A DNA stretch of 64,000 nt, taken from contig NZ_CP083954.1 of NCBI RefSeq assembly GCF_006442975.2, positions 4,099,501 through 4,163,500 on the forward strand. The letters run 5' to 3'. This stretch comes from Mesorhizobium sp. B2-1-1. GTDB lineage: Bacteria > Pseudomonadota > Alphaproteobacteria > Rhizobiales > Rhizobiaceae. A program made the position numbers and the translations under genes. This document shows positions 46,529 through 55,415 of this stretch, in pieces. Below the pieces are notes generated by a model that was not told where the DNA came from, searched no databases, and was given only the letters and a program-made list of their open reading frames with translations. Position 1 is the first letter of the stretch, and each line of letters opens with the position of its first letter.

Positions 46529-47167
46529 ATGAAGTCGCTGCTCGCGAGGCCGGTGGCCGTGGTCGTCTTGCTGTTTGCCCGAGCCATCACCGCCGTGCGG
46601 CCGTTTTGGCATGAAGGCAGATTGCCTCGGCGTCGCTCGATCTTCTTTGCCAATCATTCCAGCCATGGCGATTTCATCCTGATCTGGGCTGTTCTGCCGC
46701 CGCGCCTGCGTCGGCGGGTGCGTCCCGTAGCGGGTGCCGACTACTGGCTGAAATCAAAAGTCCGAGCCTTCATCGGCCGCGACGTTTTCAATGCCGTCCT
46801 GATCGAGCGCAATCGCAATGGACGCACGATGGATCCCGTCGAGAGCATGGGGGAGGCGATGAGAGAAGGCTCTTCGCTCATTCTCTTCCCGGAAGGCACG
46901 CGCAACCAATCCGACGCGTCCTTGCAGCCATTCAAGTCCGGGCTGTTCCATTTGGCGGCATCGCACCCGGATTTCGAGTTGGTGCCGGTATGGATCGCCA
47001 ATCTCAACCGGGTGATGCCGAAAGGGGAATTCGTGCCTATCCCGCTGATCTGCACCGTGACGTTCGGCGAGGCAATGCACCTGGCTGACGGCGAGAGCAA
47101 GGATATGTTCCTCGAGCGGGCACGTGGGGCGCTGCTGGCGCTGGCACCGAAAAAGGCAGCGGAATGA
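46529..47167 (+). CDS. 1-Acyl-sn-glycerol-3-phosphate acyltransferase-like protein (PlsC family)
   Basis: 212 residues with one hydrophobic N-terminal segment (VAVVVLLFARAITAV). The catalytic NHX4D box is NHSSHGDF (about residues 41-48), and the substrate-binding block is LILFPEGTRNQSD. LVPVWIANLNRVMPKG is a further family motif. It would place a second acyl chain on lysophosphatidate, giving phosphatidate. The ATG at 46529 is immediately behind a GGGGAAGG tract. Its stop overlaps the CdsA-like start by four bases; the three lipid genes form one operon. Confidence 0.9.
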   Translation: MKSLLARPVAVVVLLFARAITAVRPFWHEGRLPRRRSIFFANHSSHGDFILIWAVLPPRLRRRVRPVAGADYWLKSKVRAFIGRDVFNAVLIERNRNGRTMDPVESMGEAMREGSSLILFPEGTRNQSDASLQPFKSGLFHLAASHPDFELVPVWIANLNRVMPKGEFVPIPLICTVTFGEAMHLADGESKDMFLERARGALLALAPKKAAE

Positions 47168-48114
47168 GCTCAACCCAATTCGATATGATGGTTCTCGTGC
47201 TCGGCGTCTGCGGGATCCTGCTCGTGGCCTCTTTCGTGGGGCATATCCTGGAGCGACGGCTGTCGCCGGAAGGCTCCAACCCAGCCATCGAGAACCTCAA
47301 CGCCCGTATCAATGCCTGGTGGGTAATGGCGATCCTCATCGCCATAGCATTCATCGCCGGGCGGATCGGCGTCCTGCTTCTCTTTGGCTTCTGTTCCTTC
47401 GCCGCACTTCGCGAATTCGTGACGCTGACCAATACCCGGCGTGCCGACCACTGGGCGCTGGCCACGGCGTTTTTCGTCGTGCTGCCGGTACAGTATGTGC
47501 TGCTCTGGATCGAGGACTACGGGGTCTTTTCTGTTTTCATCCCGGTCTACGCCTTCCTGTTGATGCCAATCATCTCAGCCATACGGGGCGACACCCAGCA
47601 CTTCCTCGTTCGAATTGCCGAGGTGCAATGGGCGTTGATGATCTGCGTTTTCTGCGCCTCCCACGTCCCGGCTCTTCTGACGTTGCATATTCCCGGCTAC
47701 GAGGGTCGCAATGTGCTTCTGATAGCCTTCCTTGTCATCGTCGTGCAATTGAGCGACGTACTGCAATACATCTGGGGAAAGGCGATCGGGCATACGAAGA
47801 TCGCACCAAAGCTTTCGCCGTCCAAGACGCTTGAAGGTTTCCTCGGCGGCGTTGCAAGCGCCAGCCTCATCGGCGCTGGCCTGTGGTGGATCACGCCGTT
47901 CTCTCCGCTTCAGGCGGGCGCGATGGCCTTCCTGATCACGCTGATGGGTTTTTTCGGCGGCCTTGTGATGTCCGCCATCAAACGTGACCGCGGCGTGAAG
48001 GATTGGGGCCATCTGATCGACGGCCATGGCGGCCTGATAGATCGGCTGGATTCGGTGGTTTTCTCCGCTCCGATCTTCTTCCATCTCACTCGTTATTTCT
48101 GGTCACCGGGATGA
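47164..48114 (+). CDS. Phosphatidate cytidylyltransferase (CdsA family)
   Basis: 316-residue membrane protein that makes CDP-diacylglycerol from phosphatidate and CTP. About eight hydrophobic helices. The C-terminal signature SAIKRDRGVKDWGHLIDGHGGLIDRLDSV is the CdsA motif, with an Asp in place of the usual Pro before GHGG. LSDVLQYIWGKAIGHTKIAPKLSPSKTLEG is the other conserved block. It is likely a second CdsA besides a housekeeping copy elsewhere, because it is coupled to accessory lipid genes. It resembles the YnbB type of CdsA relatives, by recall. Confidence 0.9.
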   Translation: MSSTQFDMMVLVLGVCGILLVASFVGHILERRLSPEGSNPAIENLNARINAWWVMAILIAIAFIAGRIGVLLLFGFCSFAALREFVTLTNTRRADHWALATAFFVVLPVQYVLLWIEDYGVFSVFIPVYAFLLMPIISAIRGDTQHFLVRIAEVQWALMICVFCASHVPALLTLHIPGYEGRNVLLIAFLVIVVQLSDVLQYIWGKAIGHTKIAPKLSPSKTLEGFLGGVASASLIGAGLWWITPFSPLQAGAMAFLITLMGFFGGLVMSAIKRDRGVKDWGHLIDGHGGLIDRLDSVVFSAPIFFHLTRYFWSPG

Positions 48115-48121
48115 GGCAGTG

Positions 48122-48766
48122 ATGAACACGGGCGATCGCAGACCACTTGCAAGCCGCGACACGCGCTGGGCACAAGCGACGGCCAGACGTCTCGCCGCAC
48201 TCTCCGTGACCCCCAACCAGATTTCGCAGGCCAGTATCCTCGCCGGCGCGCTGGCAGGCACGGCCTTCTGGCTTGGCGGGCAGAGCGGCGGCACTTCTCG
48301 TTTGCTGCTGTTGCTGGGCGCGGCGCTGTTTTGCCAACTGCGGCTGCTGTGCAATCTGTTCGATGGCATGGTCGCCGTCGAGGGCGGCAAGGCGTCGGCC
48401 GACGGGCCGTTCTGGAACGAGTTCCCGGACAGGCTCGCCGATATCGCCATCATGGCCGGCATAGGTTACGGCATCGGCATGCCTGGCCTTGGCTGGGCAG
48501 CGGCCTGTTTTTCGGTTCTCACCGCCTATGTGCGGGAATTGGGGCGGGCCAACGAGACGCCGAGTGATTTCACCGGACCGATGGCCAAGCCACATCGCAT
48601 GGCAGTCGCAACCGTCGCGGCACTGCTATCTACCGGAGAATTCCTTTGGAATGGCCACAACGAAGTCTTGACGCTTGCGCTCGCCGCCATTGCCATCGGC
48701 GCCGCCGCAACTGCGTTGCGGCGCGCCTGGCGACAGGTGCGATGGCTGAAAACCAGGCGACCCTAG
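48122..48766 (+). CDS. Divergent CDP-alcohol phosphatidyltransferase
   Basis: 214-residue membrane protein of the CDP-alcohol phosphotransferase family, which swaps CMP of CDP-diacylglycerol for an alcohol. The family motif D(x2)DG(x2)AR(x8)G(x3)D(x3)D appears as NLFDGMVAVEGG at 78-89 and GPFWNEFPD at 95-103. So D81, G82, A85, G95 and D103 are kept, while the first and third Asp are N78 and N99 and the Arg is V86. An extra Asp follows at D107. The alcohol acceptor is unknown. Start at ATG 48122, 7 bp after the CdsA stop; GTG at 48119 is possible. Third gene of the module. Confidence 0.85.
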   Translation: MNTGDRRPLASRDTRWAQATARRLAALSVTPNQISQASILAGALAGTAFWLGGQSGGTSRLLLLLGAALFCQLRLLCNLFDGMVAVEGGKASADGPFWNEFPDRLADIAIMAGIGYGIGMPGLGWAAACFSVLTAYVRELGRANETPSDFTGPMAKPHRMAVATVAALLSTGEFLWNGHNEVLTLALAAIAIGAAATALRRAWRQVRWLKTRRP

Positions 48767-48805
48767 CATCGCCTGCCTCGAAGCCTGAGACTCCCGGCGC
48801 ATCGA

Positions 48806-49840
<1,035 letters not shown>

Positions 49841-49892
49841 TCTTTTGTCCCTTGAATCTCTTGATCCGGAAGCGGTTTGCGGCGCCGGTCGC

Positions 49893-51080
49893 TCAGGAAA
49901 TCACACCTAGTTCCTTGCCAACCGCACCGAAAGCCTCGACCGCCCGATCAATGTCGGCGCTGGAATGCGCAGCCGACATCTGCGTGCGGATGCGCGCCTG
50001 GCCCTTGGGCACCACCGGGAAGGAGAAGCCGATGACATAGATGCCGCGTTGCAGCATGCGCGCCGCCATCTCCTGCGCCAAGCTGGCATCGCCCAGCATG
50101 ACCGGGATGATCGGATGGCCGGCGCCTGCCAGCGTGAAGCCGAGCTTCCCCATCTGTGTCCGAAACCGTTCCGCATTGGCATATAGGCGCTCGCGCAGGG
50201 CATCGCCATTGCGGATCATGTCGAACACTCTGATCGAGGCGCCGGCGATCGCCGGCATCAGCGTGTTGGAAAACAGATAGGGCCGCGAGCGCTGGCGCAG
50301 CCAGTCGACCACCTGTTTCTTGCCGGACGTGTAGCCGCCGGAAGCGCCGCCCAGCGCCTTGCCGAGCGTACCCGTGATGATGTCGACCCTGCCCTCGACG
50401 CCGCAATGCTCAGCCGAGCCGCGGCCGTTCCTGCCGACGAAGCCGACCGCGTGACTGTCGTCGACCATGACCATGGCATCGTATTTTTCGGCCAGATCGC
50501 ACACACCCGCGAGATTGGCGATGATGCCATCCATCGAGAACACGCCGTCGGTGGCGATCAGCCGGAACCGGCAATCCTTCGCCTCCTTCAGCCGCGCCTC
50601 GAGATCCGCCATATCGTTGTTGGCGTAGCGGAAGCGCTTGGTCTTGGACAGCCTGACCCCGTCGATGATGGAAGCGTGGTTCAGCGCATCGGAGATGATC
50701 GCGTCCTCCTCGCCCAGAAGCGTCTCGAACAGTCCACCATTGGCATCGAAGCAGGAGCCGTAGAGGATGGTGTCGTCCATGCCGAGGAAGGACGATATCG
50801 TCGCTTCCAACTGCTTGTGCTCCTCCTGCGTGCCGCAGATGAAACGCACCGAAGCCATGCCGTAGCCGTAGCGGTCGAGCGCGTGCTTTGCCGCCTCGCG
50901 CAGGTCGGGGCTGTCGGCGAGGCCGAGATAGTTGTTGGCGCAGAAATTCAGCACCTTCTCGCCGCCGACATCGATCTCAGCCGACTGCGTGGAGGAAATC
51001 ACCCGCTCGGACTTGTACAGTCCGGCCGATCTGAGCCCCTCAAGTTCGCCGTCGATATGGGAGAGAAATGCTGCGGTCAT
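49893..51080 (-). CDS. kbl: 2-Amino-3-ketobutyrate coenzyme A ligase
   Basis: Cleaves 2-amino-3-ketobutyrate with CoA into glycine and acetyl-CoA, completing threonine degradation. PLP enzyme of the alpha-oxoamine synthase family, 395 residues. Motifs: [64 protein letters not shown], and the PLP lysine in [17 protein letters not shown]. The ATG at 51080 starts the conserved domain. First gene of kbl-tdh. Confidence 0.97.
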   Translation of the reverse strand: MTAAFLSHIDGELEGLRSAGLYKSERVISSTQSAEIDVGGEKVLNFCANNYLGLADSPDLREAAKHALDRYGYGMASVRFICGTQEEHKQLEATISSFLGMDDTILYGSCFDANGGLFETLLGEEDAIISDALNHASIIDGVRLSKTKRFRYANNDMADLEARLKEAKDCRFRLIATDGVFSMDGIIANLAGVCDLAEKYDAMVMVDDSHAVGFVGRNGRGSAEHCGVEGRVDIITGTLGKALGGASGGYTSGKKQVVDWLRQRSRPYLFSNTLMPAIAGASIRVFDMIRNGDALRERLYANAERFRTQMGKLGFTLAGAGHPIIPVMLGDASLAQEMAARMLQRGIYVIGFSFPVVPKGQARIRTQMSAAHSSADIDRAVEAFGAVGKELGVIS

Positions 51081-51387
51081 GATCGTGCCTCGTTTGACGT
51101 GGGCCGACTGTCGTCCCGCACGCACAAAAAATCCACCGCAAAAGCGACCGGATCAGGTGGCTGGGTAATGTCGAACGGATGCCGCAGGCATGGCTCGAGG
51201 GACGATCCGGATCACATGGGGCCGGCGAATGTTCAAATGCGGACCGGCCGCGAAAGAGGCCGATAACCATTTCGCGACCTTTAAGCCTTTCCCCTTGTCG
51301 GCCAGCTGTCGATTTCCAGTCCTGTTAATGTTTGCAGTTCAATGATGCTCATACAGGAATCCGTTGGCGAGAGGGCCGCCCCCCAAG
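51081..51387. other. 307-bp intergenic region, divergent promoters
   Basis: Between divergent kbl and the GGDEF-EAL gene. No gene, riboswitch-like fold or strong palindrome is evident by eye; it presumably holds both promoters. Confidence 0.35.
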
Positions 51388-53460
51388 ATGTCGCAGCAGC
51401 CGGTGCAAACCGTTTCAGGCAAGCTCATACTGCTGATCAAGGCTGGTTATTGGCTGGCGCTGCTGATCATCGCCGCCATGGTGGTGGCTTCCTTCATCCT
51501 GCTGCAGCAGGTGATGGCCACCCAACGGCACAACCATACGCTGCTCGATATCGTCAGCACGCAAAAGACGCTGTCGCAGCGCATCGTCTTCCTCGCCGGT
51601 GCGACCGGTGCTGCTTCGCGCGACAAGCAGCCGGCGCTCGTCAACGCGCTCAAGCAGGCGACGGCGGAGTTCGAAACCAACTATGACCTGCTGCTCAAGC
51701 AGACGGCCGCCGATCCAAAGTCGCCGGCCAGGCTCGATCCGAAGACGATCGAGAACGTCCTTTTCGGCAAGCCTTTTCATCTCGACTATTTTTCCGTCGG
51801 GCTGGTCGCCAATGGCGAACGCCTGGTATCGGCCTTCTCGTCCCAACTCGCACTCGGCGACAATAGAGGCTACAAGGGCGGTTACGAACGCGTCACCCTC
51901 GACGCCTCGGTCGCCAACGCAACATTGTCGGGCTATTCGGCGCTGGGCCAGCGCATCAGCGCTTTCGCCGACGAACGATCCGAAAAGATGCTCGATCTGC
52001 ACCGCACGCTGTTTTACGCCACGATCGGCGTCATCGTTCTGGTGGCGCTGTTCATCTTCCGGCCCATGTCAAACGCGATCCTGCGCAAGACGCGCGAACT
52101 CGTCGATGCGCGCAATTCGATGGCCTTCATCGCCGTTCATGACGGGCTGACAGGTCTGCACAACCGCACATTCCTGACCGACCATTTCGACACGCTGATC
52201 AAGAGCGCGCATCGTCGGCGCGAACGTCTTGCGGTGGTGCAGCTTGATCTCGACCGGTTCAAGCAGATCAACGACACGCTCGGCCACGCCGCTGGCGACT
52301 ATGTGCTGGTCATCACGGCCCAGCGCATGCGCGATTCCTGTCGGGCGTCGGATCTGTGCGTGCGCCTCGGTGGCGACGAGTTCGTGATGATCCTCAACGG
52401 CGCCGGCGGCAGCGAAGACATCAACATGCTGGCACGGCGCATTCTTGCGCACATCAACGAGCCGATCGTCTTCCAGGGCACGACCATTCTACCGGGCGCC
52501 AGCGGCGGCATCGCCGTCTATCCGATCGACGCCGACAACGCCCAGGACCTGCTGGTTCACGCTGATCTGGCGCTTTACTCCGCCAAGAAGATGGGCGGCG
52601 GCAATTTCTCGTTCTTCTCCGAGGAATTGCGTCGCGAACTCGATTATCGCAAGCAACTCGAGCACGACATCAAGGTTGCCATTTCACAGCAGGCATTCCA
52701 GGTCTATTTCCAGCCGCAGGTTTCACTGAGCGACGGCACGATCAGTGGCATCGAGGCGCTGGTGCGCTGGAACCATGCCGAGCGCGGCATGATCTCGCCT
52801 GGCGAATTCATTCCCGTCGCCGAGAAATGCGGTTTCATGCCTGATATCGGCCGCATCGTCATCAGCAAGGCGATCAACGAAGCCGCCGAATGGAACCGCG
52901 ACGGCATTGCTTTCGGACGGCTTGCGGTCAACGTATCCGGAACCGAATTGCGCGAGCACGACTTCGATGCTTTCCTGTTCGAGACGCTTGAGAAGGCCGG
53001 CCTGCCGCCGCAGAAACTGTCGCTGGAAATCGTCGAATCCGTCATTCTCGATGACGAGAAGACAGGCATCGCGGCAAAGCTACGCCATATCAGGGCCGCC
53101 GGCGTTCATCTTGAGCTCGACGATTTCGGCACCGGTTACGCATCGCTCAGCCACGTCAATCCCAACGAGATCGACCGGCTGAAGATCGATCGCCGCTTCG
53201 TCCAGAACATCCATGAGAACGGTGACAACTCCAAGATCGTGCGCGCCATCACCGAACTCGCGCGCGGCCTTGGTATCTCGATCGTCGCGGAGGGCGCCGA
53301 GACCGAAGCCGAACTCGATTCACTGATGGCCATCGGATGCGACCAGGTGCAGGGCTACTCCATCGCCTTCCCGATGCCGCAGGACAAAGCCCGTGACTGG
53401 CTGAGCGCCCGCATGCCGAAGAAGGCCAGGCTAACGGTGCTGCAGGGAAGCCTGGCGTAG
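51388..53460 (+). CDS. Bifunctional-type diguanylate cyclase/phosphodiesterase (GGDEF-EAL)
   Basis: 690-residue inner-membrane signalling protein. Helices at about 14-40 and 208-225 bound a periplasmic helical sensor with TQKTLSQRIVFLAGA, like the PilJ/NarX-type four-helix domain. The GGDEF domain begins HDGLTGLHNRTFL at about 251 and has an intact active site RLGGDEF (328-332). The EAL domain starts YFQPQVSLSDGTISGIEALVRWNH and retains LDDFGTGYASL. Both domains look catalytically complete, so it could make or break cyclic di-GMP. The ATG at 51388 has a weak ribosome site; TTG at 51364 with AGGA upstream is an alternative. Confidence 0.93.
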   Translation: MSQQPVQTVSGKLILLIKAGYWLALLIIAAMVVASFILLQQVMATQRHNHTLLDIVSTQKTLSQRIVFLAGATGAASRDKQPALVNALKQATAEFETNYDLLLKQTAADPKSPARLDPKTIENVLFGKPFHLDYFSVGLVANGERLVSAFSSQLALGDNRGYKGGYERVTLDASVANATLSGYSALGQRISAFADERSEKMLDLHRTLFYATIGVIVLVALFIFRPMSNAILRKTRELVDARNSMAFIAVHDGLTGLHNRTFLTDHFDTLIKSAHRRRERLAVVQLDLDRFKQINDTLGHAAGDYVLVITAQRMRDSCRASDLCVRLGGDEFVMILNGAGGSEDINMLARRILAHINEPIVFQGTTILPGASGGIAVYPIDADNAQDLLVHADLALYSAKKMGGGNFSFFSEELRRELDYRKQLEHDIKVAISQQAFQVYFQPQVSLSDGTISGIEALVRWNHAERGMISPGEFIPVAEKCGFMPDIGRIVISKAINEAAEWNRDGIAFGRLAVNVSGTELREHDFDAFLFETLEKAGLPPQKLSLEIVESVILDDEKTGIAAKLRHIRAAGVHLELDDFGTGYASLSHVNPNEIDRLKIDRRFVQNIHENGDNSKIVRAITELARGLGISIVAEGAETEAELDSLMAIGCDQVQGYSIAFPMPQDKARDWLSARMPKKARLTVLQGSLA

Positions 53461-53496
53461 GCAGCCCTCACCCGCGCTTGACAACTCATCACCGAG

Positions 53497-54267
53497 ATGG
53501 CGCCCTGTGACGATCGCAAACGGGTAGTCCCGATGCCGCTTCTGCTTGCTTTGCTGACCATGCTCGCCGCATTTCCCGCTTATGCAGTGGATCGCACCAT
53601 CTATCTGACTTTCGATGACGGACCGCTGAACGGCACCAGCAACATCCTCGACGTGCTGGAAGCGCAGCAGGTGCCGGCGACGTTGTTCATGGTCGGCATG
53701 CATGCGCAGGCGAGCGCGGGCAACAAGGCATTAGTCAGACGCGCAAAAGCTCTGCCGCTGGTGACGGTCGGCAATCACAGCTACAGCCACGCCAACAACC
53801 GCTACCAACATTTCTATGCCGATACGGAAGGCGTGGTGGCAGACATGCTGCGGGCCAACGCCGTGCTCGGGCTCGCTCCGGAGGTTCATGCGAGGCTGCC
53901 TGGGCGCGACGTGTTCAGACTGCCCTCAATGTCGAAGAACGACACCTCGCTCGGCCTTGCGCAGGAAGGCCGTGAGGAGCCGGACTATGAATTCGTCGCC
54001 GCTTCCCGCTTCTATCTCTATGGCTGGGACCATGAGTGGGTGCATGACGACACAGGCAAGCCGGTGCAGAGCGTCGACCACTTGGTCAGCGAGATCGATC
54101 ACCTGTTCGGCTATGGCCGCTTCGTCAAGCACGGAAAGATGATCCTGCTCATGCATGACGAGATGTTCCAGGACGGCTTCGACGGCAAGACGAAACTGGC
54201 CATGCTGATTACCGCGCTGAAGCAGCGCGGCTATGCCTTTGGGACAATCCAGAGTTATGACGACTGA
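53497..54267 (+). CDS. Polysaccharide deacetylase family protein (NodB homology domain)
   Basis: About 256 residues, or 244 if translation begins at 53533, where MPLLLALLTMLAAFPAYA is a clear signal peptide. The mature enzyme has the metal and catalytic motifs YLTFDDGPLNGTS (Asp pair), GNHSYSHANN (two His), PGRDVFRLP and ILLMHDEM. These enzymes deacetylate N- or O-acetylated polysaccharides or peptidoglycan. The region between motifs carries a long insert (LGLAQEGREEPDYEF) seen in alphaproteobacterial members. It is 36 bp downstream of the GGDEF-EAL gene, perhaps cotranscribed, which hints at an envelope or exopolysaccharide role. Confidence 0.88.
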   Translation: MAPCDDRKRVVPMPLLLALLTMLAAFPAYAVDRTIYLTFDDGPLNGTSNILDVLEAQQVPATLFMVGMHAQASAGNKALVRRAKALPLVTVGNHSYSHANNRYQHFYADTEGVVADMLRANAVLGLAPEVHARLPGRDVFRLPSMSKNDTSLGLAQEGREEPDYEFVAASRFYLYGWDHEWVHDDTGKPVQSVDHLVSEIDHLFGYGRFVKHGKMILLMHDEMFQDGFDGKTKLAMLITALKQRGYAFGTIQSYDD

Positions 54268-54334
54268 GGCGGTGATCCGGCTTTCCTACAGCGCGTAGTG
54301 TCGAAGAGATTCACGCGGCGCGCCTTGGACATCG

Positions 54335-54763
54335 TCAGCTTTCCACGTTGGCCCGCAAGGTCGCCAGCACTTGCGCAAACTCCGCCAGCCTGTCGTCTGA
54401 CAGGCCCACGCGCAGCCGCTTGTCGAAGGCAAGCGCCGCCTTGCGCAGTGTCTCGAACATCGCTTCTCCGGCCTCTGTCAATTCGACCAGATGGACCCGG
54501 CGGTTGACGGGATCGCGGCGGCGCGTCAGCAATCCTTGCGCCTCCATCGCGTTTAGATGATGGGTGAGCGTCGCTCCCTGTATGCCGATCATTCCGGCGA
54601 GCTCGCGCTGGTTGGCTAGCTCGCTCGATTTGACCGACAGCAGAGTAAGCCAGACGGGCAACGTGCCGCCCGCTTCAACCAACGCGGTGTCGAAGGCCTG
54701 TGCAACAAGCTTGGCGGTGCGGCCGAGATTCATGCCGACCGGCGGGCGTTCAAAGGGCGTCAT
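54335..54763 (-). CDS. MarR family transcriptional regulator
   Basis: 142 residues. The winged helix covers about 45-105: NQRELAGMIGIQGATLTHHLNAMEAQGLLTRRRDPVNRRVHLVELTEAGE. It is divergent from a small membrane protein, and the 116-bp gap holds a perfect palindrome with an extra half site, so autoregulation and control of the neighbour are very likely. The ligand is unknown. Confidence 0.92.
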   Translation of the reverse strand: MTPFERPPVGMNLGRTAKLVAQAFDTALVEAGGTLPVWLTLLSVKSSELANQRELAGMIGIQGATLTHHLNAMEAQGLLTRRRDPVNRRVHLVELTEAGEAMFETLRKAALAFDKRLRVGLSDDRLAEFAQVLATLRANVES

Positions 54764-54816
54764 GGCAAGACACTAGACGGTGTTTTCCACGGATGGAACT
54801 GGCACTCATTTATACA

Positions 54817-54845
54817 TTGACATCTAACAGTTAGATATCTAACTA
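54817..54845 (+). promoter_or_regulatory. Promoter with overlapping MarR operator
   Basis: TTGACA (54817-54822) and TAACTA (54840-54845), spacing 17, form a promoter for the gene at 54880. A perfect 16-bp palindrome AGTTAGATATCTAACT fills 54829-54844, and a second overlapping one, ATCTAACAGTTAGAT, 54822-54836, gives three half sites in all. A bound MarR dimer would block RNA polymerase directly. Confidence 0.8.
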
Positions 54846-54879
54846 TTTAGGCGACGGCGGGCAAGAGAGGAGAGCTGGT

Positions 54880-55287
54880 ATGCAATATGTCTACATCATC
54901 ACCATCGGTCTTCACGTCATGGCGGGGGTGTTCTGGGCCGGCACCACCATCACGCTGGCGCGCGACCCCGAGATCCGGGCTGAACGCTTCATTGGACCGC
55001 AAATGGGCGCGGCCGGCATGGTGTTTCTCACCGGTGCGCTGCTCTGGTATTTTTTCCATGGTGCCTATTTCGGCTCGATGGAAATGGTGCTGGCCCTCGG
55101 CATCGTTGCCGCTTTCGCCGCGGCTGGAGTGCTCAGCACCATGGTCCGCCGCACCAGCACGCAGCTTGCTGGCGCCGACGCGGCCACCGAACCTGCCCTG
55201 CGCGCGAAGATGGCCCAAGGCGAGCGAATCGCCGCCTGGCTGCTGGTTCTCACCGTGCTCTGCATGGCCACCGCCAGAATGTTCTGA
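54880..55287 (+). CDS. Small four-helix membrane protein of unknown function
   Basis: 135 residues with four hydrophobic helices: about 4-27 (IITIGLHVMAGVFWAG), 45-62 (MVFLTGALLWYFFHGAY), 68-90 and 113-131. The first helix has a conserved-looking LHVMAGVFWAG, similar to the start of CopD/DUF2269-like proteins that bind heme or copper, but no assignment is secure. GGAG precedes the ATG. Regulated by the divergent MarR protein on sequence evidence; this suggests a stress or efflux-related role. Confidence 0.75.
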   Translation: MQYVYIITIGLHVMAGVFWAGTTITLARDPEIRAERFIGPQMGAAGMVFLTGALLWYFFHGAYFGSMEMVLALGIVAAFAAAGVLSTMVRRTSTQLAGADAATEPALRAKMAQGERIAAWLLVLTVLCMATARMF

Positions 55288-55415
55288 TCACGGATCGTAC
55301 GGTGCCGGCGCAAGCAGGCGGCGTACGCGGCGCGCAACGAACCAAGGCAGCAGATGGCTCTCCTTGCGGAGGTTCCGTTGCGCGCCTCCTCGAAATTGTT
55401 AGCGACAGCAGCCTT

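Noticed and set aside
51081..51387. Glycine riboswitch upstream of kbl-tdh
   Set aside because: I could not find the paired conserved cores by eye; a covariance search would decide.
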